From the NCBI RefSeq assembly GCF_001623075.1, contig NZ_LMCF01000079.1, forward strand, positions 62,001 to 126,000: 64,000 bases of DNA, read 5' to 3'. The DNA is from Pseudovibrio sp. Ad37. Its GTDB lineage: Bacteria > Pseudomonadota > Alphaproteobacteria > Rhizobiales > Stappiaceae. Positions 15,494 through 24,305 of this stretch are shown here, in pieces (the first letter of the stretch is position 1; each line of letters opens with the position of its first letter). The position numbers and the translations under genes were made by a program. The notes beneath the pieces were generated by a model that did not search any database, was not told the DNA's origin, and was given only the letters and a program-made list of their open reading frames with translations.

Positions 15494-16111
15494 TTAAAAC
15501 GACCCCAGCACCTTGATGATCTGCTCGCGGGTGTTGGGAGTAAAATGCAGCGCCCGCCACCCCATGTCTAACGCGGACATAATGTTCTCTTCCCGGTCAT
15601 CAATCAAAAGCATTCGGTTGGCGGGAACCTTAAGGGCCTTGGTAACATGCATGAAAAACTCGGCGCTGGGCTTGACCACACCCATACGCCCGGAGGCAGA
15701 CACCGTTTCCACACGATCCTTGTAGCCCATCTGCTCTTCGATATAGCGCGTGCGCCGCGCCCCGTTGTTGGTCGCGATCACTTGCCGGACATGGGTCTTG
15801 GTAAGCTTGCGCATTAAGGCCAGCAGGTCAAAGTCTGGGTGGGCGTCCTTTTTAAACCAGTACAGCAGGAAATGATCAAGGTCGCCGGGATAGCCCGTCT
15901 TATCCGCCCATCGGGAGAGAAGGCTTCTGAGATCTTCATGCCCAACCAGAACCTCTTTAAAGTCATCCGTAAACATCTCCTGAGCAAAGGTGTGCCATGA
16001 GATGCCAAGATCCTCTTCAAACTGCTGCACCCAGATAAAGCGGTCATTGATAATGTTACGATTGAGAACTCCGTCAAAATCCCACGCAATTACGTCGATA
16101 TCCTGCAACAT
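15494..16111 (-). CDS. HAD-superfamily hydrolase
   Basis: A 205-residue Rossmann-like phosphatase. Motif I is WDFDGVLN near residue 9 (nucleophile Asp and acid Asp). Motif II is the ATNNGA threonine region. Motif III is the lysine in GVVKPSAEFF, and motif IV is LLIDDREEN. The cap between motifs I and II is helical, so this is a HAD-IA type acting on a small phosphorylated metabolite that the sequence does not reveal. I chose ATG 16111 over a TTG four codons upstream. The gene is single, divergent from the molybdoenzyme gene. Confidence 0.88.
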   Translation of the reverse strand: MLQDIDVIAWDFDGVLNRNIINDRFIWVQQFEEDLGISWHTFAQEMFTDDFKEVLVGHEDLRSLLSRWADKTGYPGDLDHFLLYWFKKDAHPDFDLLALMRKLTKTHVRQVIATNNGARRTRYIEEQMGYKDRVETVSASGRMGVVKPSAEFFMHVTKALKVPANRMLLIDDREENIMSALDMGWRALHFTPNTREQIIKVLGSF

Positions 16112-16334
16112 GGACTGCCTCAAGCTTCAAACCATTCCCTATGAAAGACCAGAACAGGCACCTCTTGCAAGCATTAGGAAGCACAGGAACACCGCAAAGA
16201 CCGCGCAGGACCTCAAGAAATCGTCAATTCAAGAATTTTTTGCCTGCGCTTTCTTGACAATTTGAGTGTTACCCGCGATCTGTCTGTGCAACGAGAACAA
16301 GTCTAGAACACCAGTTTTATTGAGTACGCCACGC

Positions 16335-18428
16335 ATGTCTAAGCCCGAAAAACCACAAAGGTTTGCCTCCGCATGTCCTCACGATTGCCCATCCACCTGT
16401 GCAATCGAGGTCGAAGTACATGCAGATGGGCGTGTAGGCCGTATTCATGGTGCGCGTGACAACGATTACACCGCTGGCGTCATCTGCGCCAAAGTCGCCC
16501 GCTATTCCGAGCGCCTCCATCACCCGGACCGCCTGACCAAGCCTTTGCGCCGCACAGGCCCCAAAGGCTCCGGTCAGTTCGAAGAGATCAGCTGGGAAGA
16601 GGCACTACAAGAAGTCTCTGAGAAATTCTTGGAGGCTGAGAAGAAACACGGCCCGCAAACCGTCTGGCCTTACTTCTTTGCCGGCACCATGGGTCTTGTT
16701 CAGCGCGACAGCATCAACCGCCTGCGCAATGCCAAAAGCTACTCCGGCATGTACCAGACCTTCTGCACCAACATGGCGTGGACAGGATATATCGCAGGCA
16801 CCGGCAAGCTCGCTGGGCCGGACCCGCGCGAAATGGCACTTGCCGATGCTGTGGTGATCTGGGGAACAAACCCGGTGGCGACACAGGTCAACGTCATGAC
16901 CCACGCCATTAAAGCTCGCAAGACCCGTAAAGCCAAGATCGTTGTCATCGACGTCTATAAGACCGAGACCATGAAACAGGCAGACATCGGTCTTGTCCTG
17001 AAGCCGGGCTCCGATGCCGCGCTCGCGTGTGCTGTCATGCACGTCCTGTTCCGTGATGGCTATGCCGACCGCGCCTACATGGAAAAATACGCCGACGCGC
17101 CTCAGGAACTGGAAGAACACCTGAAGACCCGCAGCCCACAATGGGCCAGCGAGATCACAGGTCTTTCCGTTGAGCAAATCGAAGAACTCGCAAAGCTGGT
17201 TGGCGAAACAAGGAAAACCTATTTCCGTCTTGGTTACGGCTTTACCCGCCAGCGCAACGGCGTGGTCTCCATGCACGCTGCCAGCTGCATCGCGGTAGTT
17301 GGCGGTCATTACCAATATGAGGGCGGCGGCGCGTTTCATAACAACGGTGCCATCTACGGCCTTAACATGGCCATGGTCGAAGCCCACTCGCTCCACGACA
17401 GCTCCATCCGCAAACTCGACATGTCTCAGGTAGGCCGCGTGCTTACTGGCGACAGCGAAGCGCTCATGGACGGCCCACCAGTCACCGCCATGTTGATCCA
17501 AAACACCAATCCGGTGTCTGTTGCTCCTGAGCAGACTCTCGTAAAAGAAGGCTTTGCCCGCGAAGACCTGTTCACCGTGGTCCACGAGCAGTTCATGACC
17601 GAAACCGCGCTCATGGCCGATATCGTCCTGCCAGCAACCCAGTTTCTGGAACATGACGACATCTACAAAGGCGGCGGACACCAGAACCTGTTGTTCGGTC
17701 CGAAACTTGTTGATGCCCCAGGCGAAGCCAAACCAAACCTTTATGTGCTGAACGAACTCATTGAGCGCCTTGGCGGTGAAGACCACGATGCTCACAAGAT
17801 GACCTCCCGCGAGCACATCGACTGGATGCTCAAGAACTCCAAGTATCCCGGTGGTCTGAATGAGCTGGAAGAAAACCGCTGGCTCGATTGTCAGCCGGAC
17901 TTTGCCGAAGCCCACTACATAAACGGTTTTGGCTATGAAGACGGCAAGTTCCGCTTCAAGCCGGACTGGGCGAAGGTGCCTGCACCAAACAACGGCCCAA
18001 TGGGCCCATGGCAGCAAATGCCAGTCTTGCCGGATCATTGGGACATCAATGAGATGCCGACCAAGGACTATCCATTCCGCCTCGCCACATCTCCCTCACG
18101 CTCGTTCCTGAACTCTACGTTCAATGAGACACCAAGCACCGTGAAGAAGGAAGGCCGTCCAACAGCCATGCTGCACACCGACGATGCAGCCGCGCTGGGC
18201 GTGGAGGAGGGCGACAAGATCATCCTCTCCAATCGCCGCGGCGAAGTCATCCTGCACGCTTCCGTGGGCGATCGTCCTCAAAAGGGCACACTCATCGCAG
18301 AAGGCATCTGGCCCAACGCAGCGCACGAAGGTGGAAACGGCATCAACACCCTCACCAGCGCCGATCAGACAGCACCGTTCGGCGGCGCTGCCTTCCACGA
18401 CATCCACATCGCGGTGCGCAAAGCGTAA
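16335..18428 (+). CDS. cytoplasmic molybdopterin oxidoreductase (DMSO reductase family)
   Basis: A 697-residue molybdenum enzyme large subunit. The N-terminus carries a [4Fe-4S] site (ACPHDCPSTC, then a fourth Cys in GVICAK). The molybdopterin domain follows with WGTNPVATQ, and the C-terminal molydopterin-binding domain has MLHTDDAAALGVEEGD and a closing GGNGINTLT block. There is no twin-arginine signal, so it acts in the cytosol. I chose ATG 16335, directly before the conserved region. No iron-sulphur or membrane partner gene adjoins it, and the substrate cannot be named. Similar single-gene enzymes are common in alphaproteobacteria. Confidence 0.85.
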   Translation: MSKPEKPQRFASACPHDCPSTCAIEVEVHADGRVGRIHGARDNDYTAGVICAKVARYSERLHHPDRLTKPLRRTGPKGSGQFEEISWEEALQEVSEKFLEAEKKHGPQTVWPYFFAGTMGLVQRDSINRLRNAKSYSGMYQTFCTNMAWTGYIAGTGKLAGPDPREMALADAVVIWGTNPVATQVNVMTHAIKARKTRKAKIVVIDVYKTETMKQADIGLVLKPGSDAALACAVMHVLFRDGYADRAYMEKYADAPQELEEHLKTRSPQWASEITGLSVEQIEELAKLVGETRKTYFRLGYGFTRQRNGVVSMHAASCIAVVGGHYQYEGGGAFHNNGAIYGLNMAMVEAHSLHDSSIRKLDMSQVGRVLTGDSEALMDGPPVTAMLIQNTNPVSVAPEQTLVKEGFAREDLFTVVHEQFMTETALMADIVLPATQFLEHDDIYKGGGHQNLLFGPKLVDAPGEAKPNLYVLNELIERLGGEDHDAHKMTSREHIDWMLKNSKYPGGLNELEENRWLDCQPDFAEAHYINGFGYEDGKFRFKPDWAKVPAPNNGPMGPWQQMPVLPDHWDINEMPTKDYPFRLATSPSRSFLNSTFNETPSTVKKEGRPTAMLHTDDAAALGVEEGDKIILSNRRGEVILHASVGDRPQKGTLIAEGIWPNAAHEGGNGINTLTSADQTAPFGGAAFHDIHIAVRKA

Positions 18429-18442
18429 GGCAGATATCCTTG

Positions 18443-18479
18443 GCCTATTGAAGGGGACGATACCGCTCTTTCAATAGGC
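18443..18479. terminator. ten-pair inverted repeat after the molybdoenzyme gene
   Basis: GCCTATTGAA pairs with TTCAATAGGC around a 17-base loop, 15 bases past the stop. There is no T-run, so it is a weak terminator or an RNA-stability hairpin. Confidence 0.45.
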
Positions 18480-18665
18480 ATGGACGACAAAAGTGATGAT
18501 TTTCCTCAGTTCACAAAAATTGAACGCATATGTGAACGAAAAAGAGCCCTCAAAGTACTAAGCGACACTCTTAACTCCGACAGGAATCGTAAAGTAGTTC
18601 CACTTAGCGAGTTCTGACTGAATTTGATAACTCTGCGTCAAATTCATAATAATAAAGGGTGTGCA

Positions 18666-19946
18666 ATGAGCGGATTAACTATTGGTAACTCTAGTAATTT
18701 TCACGGTGCTGTTGAAAATCTGGTAAATCAGGCTCGTGTCGAGCATGCAACCTCGTTAAATCTAAATACTGACGACTTGATCGTTTCTATTGGCAGTAAA
18801 CAAGGCAACCCGCAGACAGGGGAACGGATTTACTCTGTTGTGGTTGACACGCCGCAGCACAAACGCGGTTTGGGAGATAATCTTAAATCTGCAGCAAGTG
18901 CGTTGTCGCATGGCCGCCTTGCCAATGTGAAGCAATCTCTCTCCGACGCGACAAAAAACATCGGGAACCTCCTGGGACGAACCCAAAGTGCTCCAGAACA
19001 AGCGAAAAACAACTGGGCTCCCTTTCTGGAACTCGCAGAGCAGACGATTGCAGACACAATAAAGCACGCTTCACCCGGAACCGAGCGTGTCGTCGATTTG
19101 AAAGCCATGATGGCCGCAATTCAATCGAGCGTTTTTGATAGCACTGAGTTTAACGAGCACGACGGCTCTCATCGCACACTGGCTGATGCCACCAAAGTTG
19201 ATATCCGCAGCTTGAAAGCTTTGGATGTCGCGGTTGCCGGCGCCCAGAGCCGAATATTGGGTTATGCAAGCAGTATCAGAAACGCTGAGCTCTCGGGCTC
19301 TGGAGTGCAAAAAGAGAATGCGCCTATTCCGAACTCTGTGAGCGACGCTCCCCGTGTGCAGCAACCGCCTCTTTACGACATTCCACGCCAGCCACCACAA
19401 CCCTTATACGATACCCCGCGTCCACACCCGCATCATTACGATACTCCGCGGCCACAAAACCCATACGATCATCTCAAGCCGGAGGCGACTGTTGAACCAA
19501 CATACGCGCAGGTGAACACTGGGACGGTCTTCCAGAATGTAGAAGCACGAAATCTGGGTGAGCAAACGCAGAGCTACTCCGCACGCCGCACTCTGGAGAT
19601 TTCAAATGGTAATTTGGGAACCAACTTCCAAACCCTGGACGAGCTAAATGATTTCATGGAGGGCAAAGAAGCCTACATCGACGGCTATATGGCTCAACTG
19701 CAGACATCAGGAGAGTTCAAAACCTTCGAAACATATTTTGCTCAGTTCAACGTATCAGTCACTAACGAGCCTCAGCAGGTACCACCACCAGTGGGGCCAA
19801 CAGTCACCTATGCTGATTTGCAAACAGGACCTGATGAAGATGGTATCGAGCAATCTGATGTTCAGACGGAGCGCAGCGCAAAGAGCCAGCCTCAAATGGT
19901 AAAACTCGAAGATTTGGTTTTGCAAGAGGGTGAACTTCGGATCTGA
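18666..19946 (+). CDS. candidate type III effector with repeated tyrosine-phosphorylation motifs
   Basis: A 426-residue protein with no Sec signal or membrane segment. The first 215 residues are helical with a Ser/Asn-rich N-terminus. A Pro-rich stretch then carries spaced tyrosines: PLYDIP (Y237), PLYDTP (Y248), HYDTP (Y258), NPYDHL (Y267) and EPTYAQV (Y280). A VTYADL motif follows near the C-terminus (Y382). YDxP is the SH2-docking form in host adaptor proteins, EPxYA is the bacterial effector phosphorylation motif (CagA, Tarp and Bartonella Bep proteins), and V-x-Y-x-x-L is an ITIM. Together they suggest a protein delivered into host cells and phosphorylated there. I chose ATG 18666 with AAAGGGTG before it. 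No chaperone adjoins it. The motifs are seen; secretion and phosphorylation are inferred. Confidence 0.7.
   Translation: MSGLTIGNSSNFHGAVENLVNQARVEHATSLNLNTDDLIVSIGSKQGNPQTGERIYSVVVDTPQHKRGLGDNLKSAASALSHGRLANVKQSLSDATKNIGNLLGRTQSAPEQAKNNWAPFLELAEQTIADTIKHASPGTERVVDLKAMMAAIQSSVFDSTEFNEHDGSHRTLADATKVDIRSLKALDVAVAGAQSRILGYASSIRNAELSGSGVQKENAPIPNSVSDAPRVQQPPLYDIPRQPPQPLYDTPRPHPHHYDTPRPQNPYDHLKPEATVEPTYAQVNTGTVFQNVEARNLGEQTQSYSARRTLEISNGNLGTNFQTLDELNDFMEGKEAYIDGYMAQLQTSGEFKTFETYFAQFNVSVTNEPQQVPPPVGPTVTYADLQTGPDEDGIEQSDVQTERSAKSQPQMVKLEDLVLQEGELRI
19366..19480 (+). repeat. imperfect tandem codons for PxYDTPRP units
   Basis: Four short coding units of about 10 residues repeat a Pro-x-Tyr-Asp-(Thr/Ile/His)-(Pro/Leu) core at Y237, Y248, Y258 and Y267. 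The units differ enough at DNA level that they are not a recent slippage product. Confidence 0.7.
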
Positions 19947-20040
19947 CAAGTCTCACAGGCGGTAACGTAGGACTAACTCCGCTTTCAACGCAGAAAAAAC
20001 GCAAATCGCGCAAACGAACGCACATAGCAACGTAAGCAAA

Positions 20041-20078
20041 AAAAAGGCCGGAGGCGGGAGCGCCTACGGCCTTTTTTG
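20041..20078. terminator. terminator shared by the effector gene and purN
   Basis: AAAAAGGCCG pairs with CGGCCTTTTTT, with A- and T-runs on both sides. It can stop transcription from either direction between these two convergent genes. Confidence 0.85.
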
Positions 20079-20104
20079 TGTCTCTTTAAGAGAACCTTAT
20101 CTCA

Positions 20105-20758
20105 TTAACAAATAAGGCTTTTATCGTCCTGCTTGGCACCTTCAATCTTCACGCGGAAGCCATCAACGGAAGCTCTGCCACTGGCCACAGCCTCCAATGC
20201 CTTGGGATAGATCTCATGCTCAACAGCCAGCACACGCGCTGCCAGATCATCCGGGTTATCCCCGTCCAGAACGGGGACAGCTCCCTGCGCGATGATCGGA
20301 CCCACATCCATTTCCGCTGTTACAAAATGCACAGTCGCCCCATGAATGCGAACGCCTTCCTTCAACGCCCGCTCATGAGTATGCAGACCTGGGAAGCTCG
20401 GCAGCAGAGCAGGGTGGATGTTGATCATCCGGCCTTGCCACTGGCTCACAAACCACGGCGTCAGCAAACGTAAAAAGCCAGCCAGAACAAGAAGTTCAAC
20501 ATTGTTCTCTAACAGCTTGGCATGCAGGTCACGCTCAAAAGCTTCGCGGTCCTTGCCATAAAGCTTGTGGTCCAGCGCAAAGGTCGCAAAGCCTTCGTCA
20601 GAGGCACGTTCCAACCCTTTTGCGTCTGGCCGATTAGACCCAACCACAACGATTTCCGCTGGATAATCAGGGGCTTTTGCTGCCTCAATAAGAGACAGCA
20701 TATTGGAGCCACGCCCTGAAATCAAAACACCAACGCGTTTCTTAGGCTGCGTGCTCAT
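20105..20758 (-). CDS. purN: phosphoribosylglycinamide formyltransferase
   Basis: Transfers the formyl group of 10-formyl-tetrahydrofolate to GAR, step three of purine synthesis. The 217 residues have the folate-enzyme fold: [13 protein letters not shown] at the start, the [10 protein letters not shown] segment, the catalytic [14 protein letters not shown] region with Asn and His, and the [16 protein letters not shown] loop with the catalytic Asp. It starts inside the end of purM, with a four-base overlap, which is translational coupling. The order purM-purN is standard. Confidence 0.97.
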   Translation of the reverse strand: MSTQPKKRVGVLISGRGSNMLSLIEAAKAPDYPAEIVVVGSNRPDAKGLERASDEGFATFALDHKLYGKDREAFERDLHAKLLENNVELLVLAGFLRLLTPWFVSQWQGRMINIHPALLPSFPGLHTHERALKEGVRIHGATVHFVTAEMDVGPIIAQGAVPVLDGDNPDDLAARVLAVEHEIYPKALEAVASGRASVDGFRVKIEGAKQDDKSLIC

Positions 20759-21840
20759 TTGGCAAAACCCAGTGAGCCATCAAACACAACCTGCTCAGCT
20801 CCATCCTGAGCAGCTTCCAGTTTGCCAAGCGTCACAACAGTTTCGCCTTCACGCTCAAGCACGTCGCGAACAGCATCCGCTTTGTCTGCCGCAACCGCGA
20901 CCACCATGCCAACACCACAGTTGAAGGTGCGCAGCATTTCAAACTGTTCAATGCCGCCAGCTTTTGAGAGCCAGCCAAACACAGCAGGGGAGGAAATAGC
21001 AGAAAGATCGATCCGTGCAGCAAGCCCGTCAGGCAGAACACGCGGCAGGTTCTCAGGAAGGCCACCACCAGTGATGTGAGCCAAGGCTTTGATGCCATTG
21101 GTTTCTTTGATCGCGGCCAGCAACGGCTTCACATAAATGCGGGTCGGTTCCATCAGCGCTTCGCCAAGCGTTTTGTCTGCATCAAACGGAGCTTTGTCAG
21201 CCCATGTCAGACCGGAAACCTCAACGATCTTGCGAACCAGAGAGAAGCCGTTGGAATGCACACCGGAGGAAGCCAGACCAAGCAAAACGTCGCCTTCGCC
21301 AATATCTTTGGACGGCAGCAGTGTTCCGCGTTCAGCCGCGCCAACGGAAAATCCAGCCAGATCATAATCACCAGCCGCATACATGCCCGGCATTTCAGCT
21401 GTTTCACCGCCGATCAGCGCAGCGCCGGAGATTTTACAGCCCTCTGCAATCCCCGCCACAACATCGGTCGCCATATCCACGTCCAGCGCGCCAGTGGCAA
21501 AATAATCAAGGAAGAACAGTGGCTCAGCGCCTTGCACCACAAGATCGTTCACACACATGGCAACCAGATCAATCCCCACACCGCTATGCACGTTGGTGTC
21601 GATGGCAATCTTAAGCTTGGTGCCCACGCCATCATTGGCTGCCACAAGAACAGGGTCTTTAAATCCAGCGCCTTTCAAATCAAAAAGACCGCCAAAGCCG
21701 CCAATGTCACTGTCAGCACCCGGGCGACGCGTTGCTTTAACCAGTGGGCTGATCCGTTTGACCAGTGCGTTCCCGGCGTCGATATCGACCCCCGCTTGTG
21801 AATAGGTAAGGCCGTTATTACCGTTCTGGTCCTGGCTCAT
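20755..21840 (-). CDS. purM: phosphoribosylformylglycinamidine cyclo-ligase
   Basis: Closes the imidazole ring to give AIR, step five of purine synthesis, using ATP. At 361 residues it has the usual length. Typical blocks are [15 protein letters not shown] at the start, the glycine-rich [34 protein letters not shown] and [13 protein letters not shown]. It is the first gene of the purM-purN pair and divergent from the AI-2E permease. Confidence 0.97.
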   Translation of the reverse strand: MSQDQNGNNGLTYSQAGVDIDAGNALVKRISPLVKATRRPGADSDIGGFGGLFDLKGAGFKDPVLVAANDGVGTKLKIAIDTNVHSGVGIDLVAMCVNDLVVQGAEPLFFLDYFATGALDVDMATDVVAGIAEGCKISGAALIGGETAEMPGMYAAGDYDLAGFSVGAAERGTLLPSKDIGEGDVLLGLASSGVHSNGFSLVRKIVEVSGLTWADKAPFDADKTLGEALMEPTRIYVKPLLAAIKETNGIKALAHITGGGLPENLPRVLPDGLAARIDLSAISSPAVFGWLSKAGGIEQFEMLRTFNCGVGMVVAVAADKADAVRDVLEREGETVVTLGKLEAAQDGAEQVVFDGSLGFAK

Positions 21841-22246
21841 GGATACTGCTCCGCATCATCAAGAGTATAGCGGCATGACCGCCTATGTAATTTGGCGGCA
21901 TAAAAACAAAACTGTAGGGAATTGCAAGGCCGAAAGGGGAAGGAAACCACGCTGGTATCTCAGAAAAACGCAGATCTGTGCAGAACCAGCTAAGCTTTTG
22001 CGAATTAATGGAGCTTTGAAAAACTCTTCATTCAGGAGAAACTTTTTCACTCCTCTCAAAGATACTCCGAAATTAAGCGGGCGAAAAGGTGGAGTAGCTA
22101 CTCTGGCAAACCTGATGCTGCGACTTGACGTAATCAACCTATGGAAACTACAACCATCTTAAATTTTAAAGATGCCTCTGTGAGTGACCGCGCTGCCGCA
22201 TAACAGGCAAGCTGATGGGCTCCATGCCTCCACCTGGAGATAGTTT
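21841..22246. other. divergent intergenic region, purM / AI-2E permease
   Basis: About 400 bases with no supported gene. A small dyad (GGCGG...CCGCC type) lies at 21871-21900. Promoters for both flanking units should be here. I see no purine riboswitch consensus or PurR-like box. Confidence 0.35.
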
Positions 22247-23338
22247 ATGAGTACAAACAAACGGTTATTCTTCTGGTTGCTGGCTTTTACAGCCTTCATC
22301 CTGTTCTTGTCGGTGTTTCAAAGCATCCTTCTACCGTTTGTCGCTGGTATGGCCTTGGCCTATCTTCTCGATCCAATTGCGGATTATCTGGAAACCCACG
22401 GGTTCGGGCGCATCTGGGCAACTGTTACGATCCTCCTGATATTCCTGATTGTTTTCACCGCAGCGCTGCTGATCCTCCTGCCAATTCTCGGCAAACAGCT
22501 GGTCGCATTTCTGGAGTACCTGCCTGAACTGGCCGGAAATCTTGAAAATTTGCTGCGCGAAAGTCTTGGGCCACAAATGGACAGACTTGCAAACCTGTCA
22601 GGCCAAACCAACAAAATCGATTGGGGTGCCTTCGTCGGACAGGCCGCAAACTTCGTTGGCGGACTGCTGTCTTCCATCTGGAGCGGCGGGCAAGCACTTA
22701 TTTCTATCATCGGTCTTGCTGTGGTAACACCAGTTGTCGCGTTCTATCTCTTGCTCGACTGGGACAACATGATCGAACGCATCGACAGCTGGCTGCCACG
22801 AGACTACCAGCAAACCATCCGCGCACTGGCAAGCGATATGGATTCAGTTGTCGCCGGGTTTGTTCGCGGGCAGGTGATGATGTGCCTGATACTGGGCACC
22901 TTCTACGCTGTCGCTCTGTTACTTGTTGGCCTGAAATTTGGCCTGTTGATCGGCCTTACGGCGGGCTTGATCAGCTTCATTCCTTATGTCGGCGCGATTG
23001 TCGGCTTCGGTCTGTCAATTGGTGTTGCTTTGGTCCAGTTCTGGCCTGATTATTTCATGATCGGAGCGGTGCTGGGCGTGTTTGTTGTTGGTCAGTTCCT
23101 GGAGGGAAACGTCCTTCAGCCCAAACTTTTAGGTGGAAGTGTCGGTCTTCACCCTGTCTGGCTCATGTTTGCACTGTTCGCTTTTGGTTCTTTAATGGGA
23201 TTTGTGGGGATGTTGATAGCAATTCCAGCTGCAGCAGTGGTTGGGGTACTAGCAAGATTTGCTCTCAGGCAATATCTTGCTAGTTCGCTATATGCAGGTC
23301 ACTACAAAAATACCAATAAGACGGAAGGACTGGAATGA
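22247..23338 (+). CDS. AI-2E/PerM-family transporter
   Basis: A 363-residue integral membrane protein with about eight hydrophobic segments. It has the family arrangement: two segments near residues 10-35, one near 55-85, a soluble loop of about 70 residues, then closely packed segments ending in the GxxFIPYVGAIVGF and LGGSVGLHPVWLMF blocks. Members export autoinducer-2 or act in ion exchange, and the substrate of most is unknown. Its end overlaps the start of hdaA by four bases, an arrangement conserved in many alphaproteobacteria. Confidence 0.9.
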   Translation: MSTNKRLFFWLLAFTAFILFLSVFQSILLPFVAGMALAYLLDPIADYLETHGFGRIWATVTILLIFLIVFTAALLILLPILGKQLVAFLEYLPELAGNLENLLRESLGPQMDRLANLSGQTNKIDWGAFVGQAANFVGGLLSSIWSGGQALISIIGLAVVTPVVAFYLLLDWDNMIERIDSWLPRDYQQTIRALASDMDSVVAGFVRGQVMMCLILGTFYAVALLLVGLKFGLLIGLTAGLISFIPYVGAIVGFGLSIGVALVQFWPDYFMIGAVLGVFVVGQFLEGNVLQPKLLGGSVGLHPVWLMFALFAFGSLMGFVGMLIAIPAAAVVGVLARFALRQYLASSLYAGHYKNTNKTEGLE

Positions 23339-24015
23339 CAGGATCGACAGGGCCACAACAATTGCCTTTGGTCTTGCCCCATGAGGAGGCTTTGGGGGTT
23401 GATGATTATCTGGTTTCAACGTCAAATCAGGCTGCATTCAATCTGATTACCAATTGGCCGGAGTGGCCATCTCCGATCGTGACCCTGCAAGGGCCGATCG
23501 GATCGGGTAAAACACATCTGGTCAACGCATGGCAGGAGCTCAGCGGAGCTCAGATCGTGGGCGGAGATGAACTGGAATTTCTCGACCTGACGGCATTGGC
23601 AGAAGCCGGGCCAGTCGCGGTGGAAGACCTGCATGCAGGTTTTGATGAAGCATCTTTGTTCCATCTGTTCAACGCAGTACGCCTGACCGGTGGCAACATG
23701 TTGATGACCACCCGTGAGTGGCCAAACACGTTTGACCTTAAAACCAAGGATCTGGCGTCCCGTTTTCGGGCGGCAACCCCGGTGCAGGTGGAAGAGCCGG
23801 ACGACATGCTGCTCGCAATGGTCATGACCAAACATTTTTCAGATCGTCAGGTAACTGTTGACTCCAGTGTGATAGATTACCTCGTGATAAGAATTGAACG
23901 GTCACTGGATGCAGCACGCAACGTTGTAGACATGCTGGACAGACACGCATTGGCGAAGGGCCGAAAGATCTCCCGCGTCATGGCCTCCAAAATACTGGAG
24001 AGCATGGGCGAGTAG
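23335..24015 (+). CDS. hdaA: DnaA regulatory inactivator HdaA
   Basis: A 226-residue DnaA-like AAA+ protein without the DNA-binding domain of DnaA. It has Walker A GPIGSGKTH near residue 50, a Walker B-like VAVEDLHAG and a C-terminal lid domain (SLDAARNVVDMLDRHAL). HdaA with the sliding clamp stimulates ATP hydrolysis by DnaA after initiation in alphaproteobacteria. A clamp-binding motif is expected at the N-terminus, where QQLPLVLPHEEAL fits. It is coupled to the upstream permease by a four-base overlap. Confidence 0.93.
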   Translation: MTGSTGPQQLPLVLPHEEALGVDDYLVSTSNQAAFNLITNWPEWPSPIVTLQGPIGSGKTHLVNAWQELSGAQIVGGDELEFLDLTALAEAGPVAVEDLHAGFDEASLFHLFNAVRLTGGNMLMTTREWPNTFDLKTKDLASRFRAATPVQVEEPDDMLLAMVMTKHFSDRQVTVDSSVIDYLVIRIERSLDAARNVVDMLDRHALAKGRKISRVMASKILESMGE

Positions 24016-24022
24016 GCACCAA

Positions 24023-24172
24023 GGCGTATCTCCGAAAAGTGGTTGTCGGTTTTCGGCTCAAGATATGCCACTAGAAAAGGCGTATCTCCGAAAAGCAGTT
24101 GCCGGTTTTCGGCTCCAGATACGCTTGTAAATATTGCTTAGTGCTTGCTGCTGCACTGCAACATGCTCTAAG
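24023..24172. repeat. double copy of a dispersed RIME-like hairpin repeat
   Basis: Two adjacent copies (24023-24069 and 24079-24124) of a unit that begins GGCGTATCTCCGAAAAG and ends in its inverted GATACGCC form, with an inner CCGAAAA / TTTTCGG stem. A second module, TTAGTGC...GCTCTAA, follows at 24138-24172. The layout resembles rhizobial RIME and Brucella Bru-RS elements. Related copies are at 50564, 51782 and 60914. Confidence 0.75.
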
Positions 24173-24305
24173 CTTTATTTTCCCGTCAAAAATGTATGGT
24201 CTAAATGACCAGAATCATACAACGGCCAGCGCAATCGCCAGATAATTTAAGGGCGAGGTGCGCCCATACAGGCGACCCGGTCCACGGGCTGCGGAGGTAC
24301 ATGGA

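Noticed and set aside
16605-18038. 477-codon minus-strand frame over the molybdoenzyme gene
   Set aside because: Antisense of a well-supported gene, without domain or ribosome site.
19366-19480. Microsatellite-type expansion in the effector gene
   Set aside because: The Pro-Tyr-Asp units repeat at protein level, but the codons differ, so recent slippage is not supported.
6703-19946. Structural genes of a type III secretion system near the effectors
   Set aside because: No ATPase, ring, needle or export-gate proteins are encoded in the window. Only effector and chaperone candidates are.
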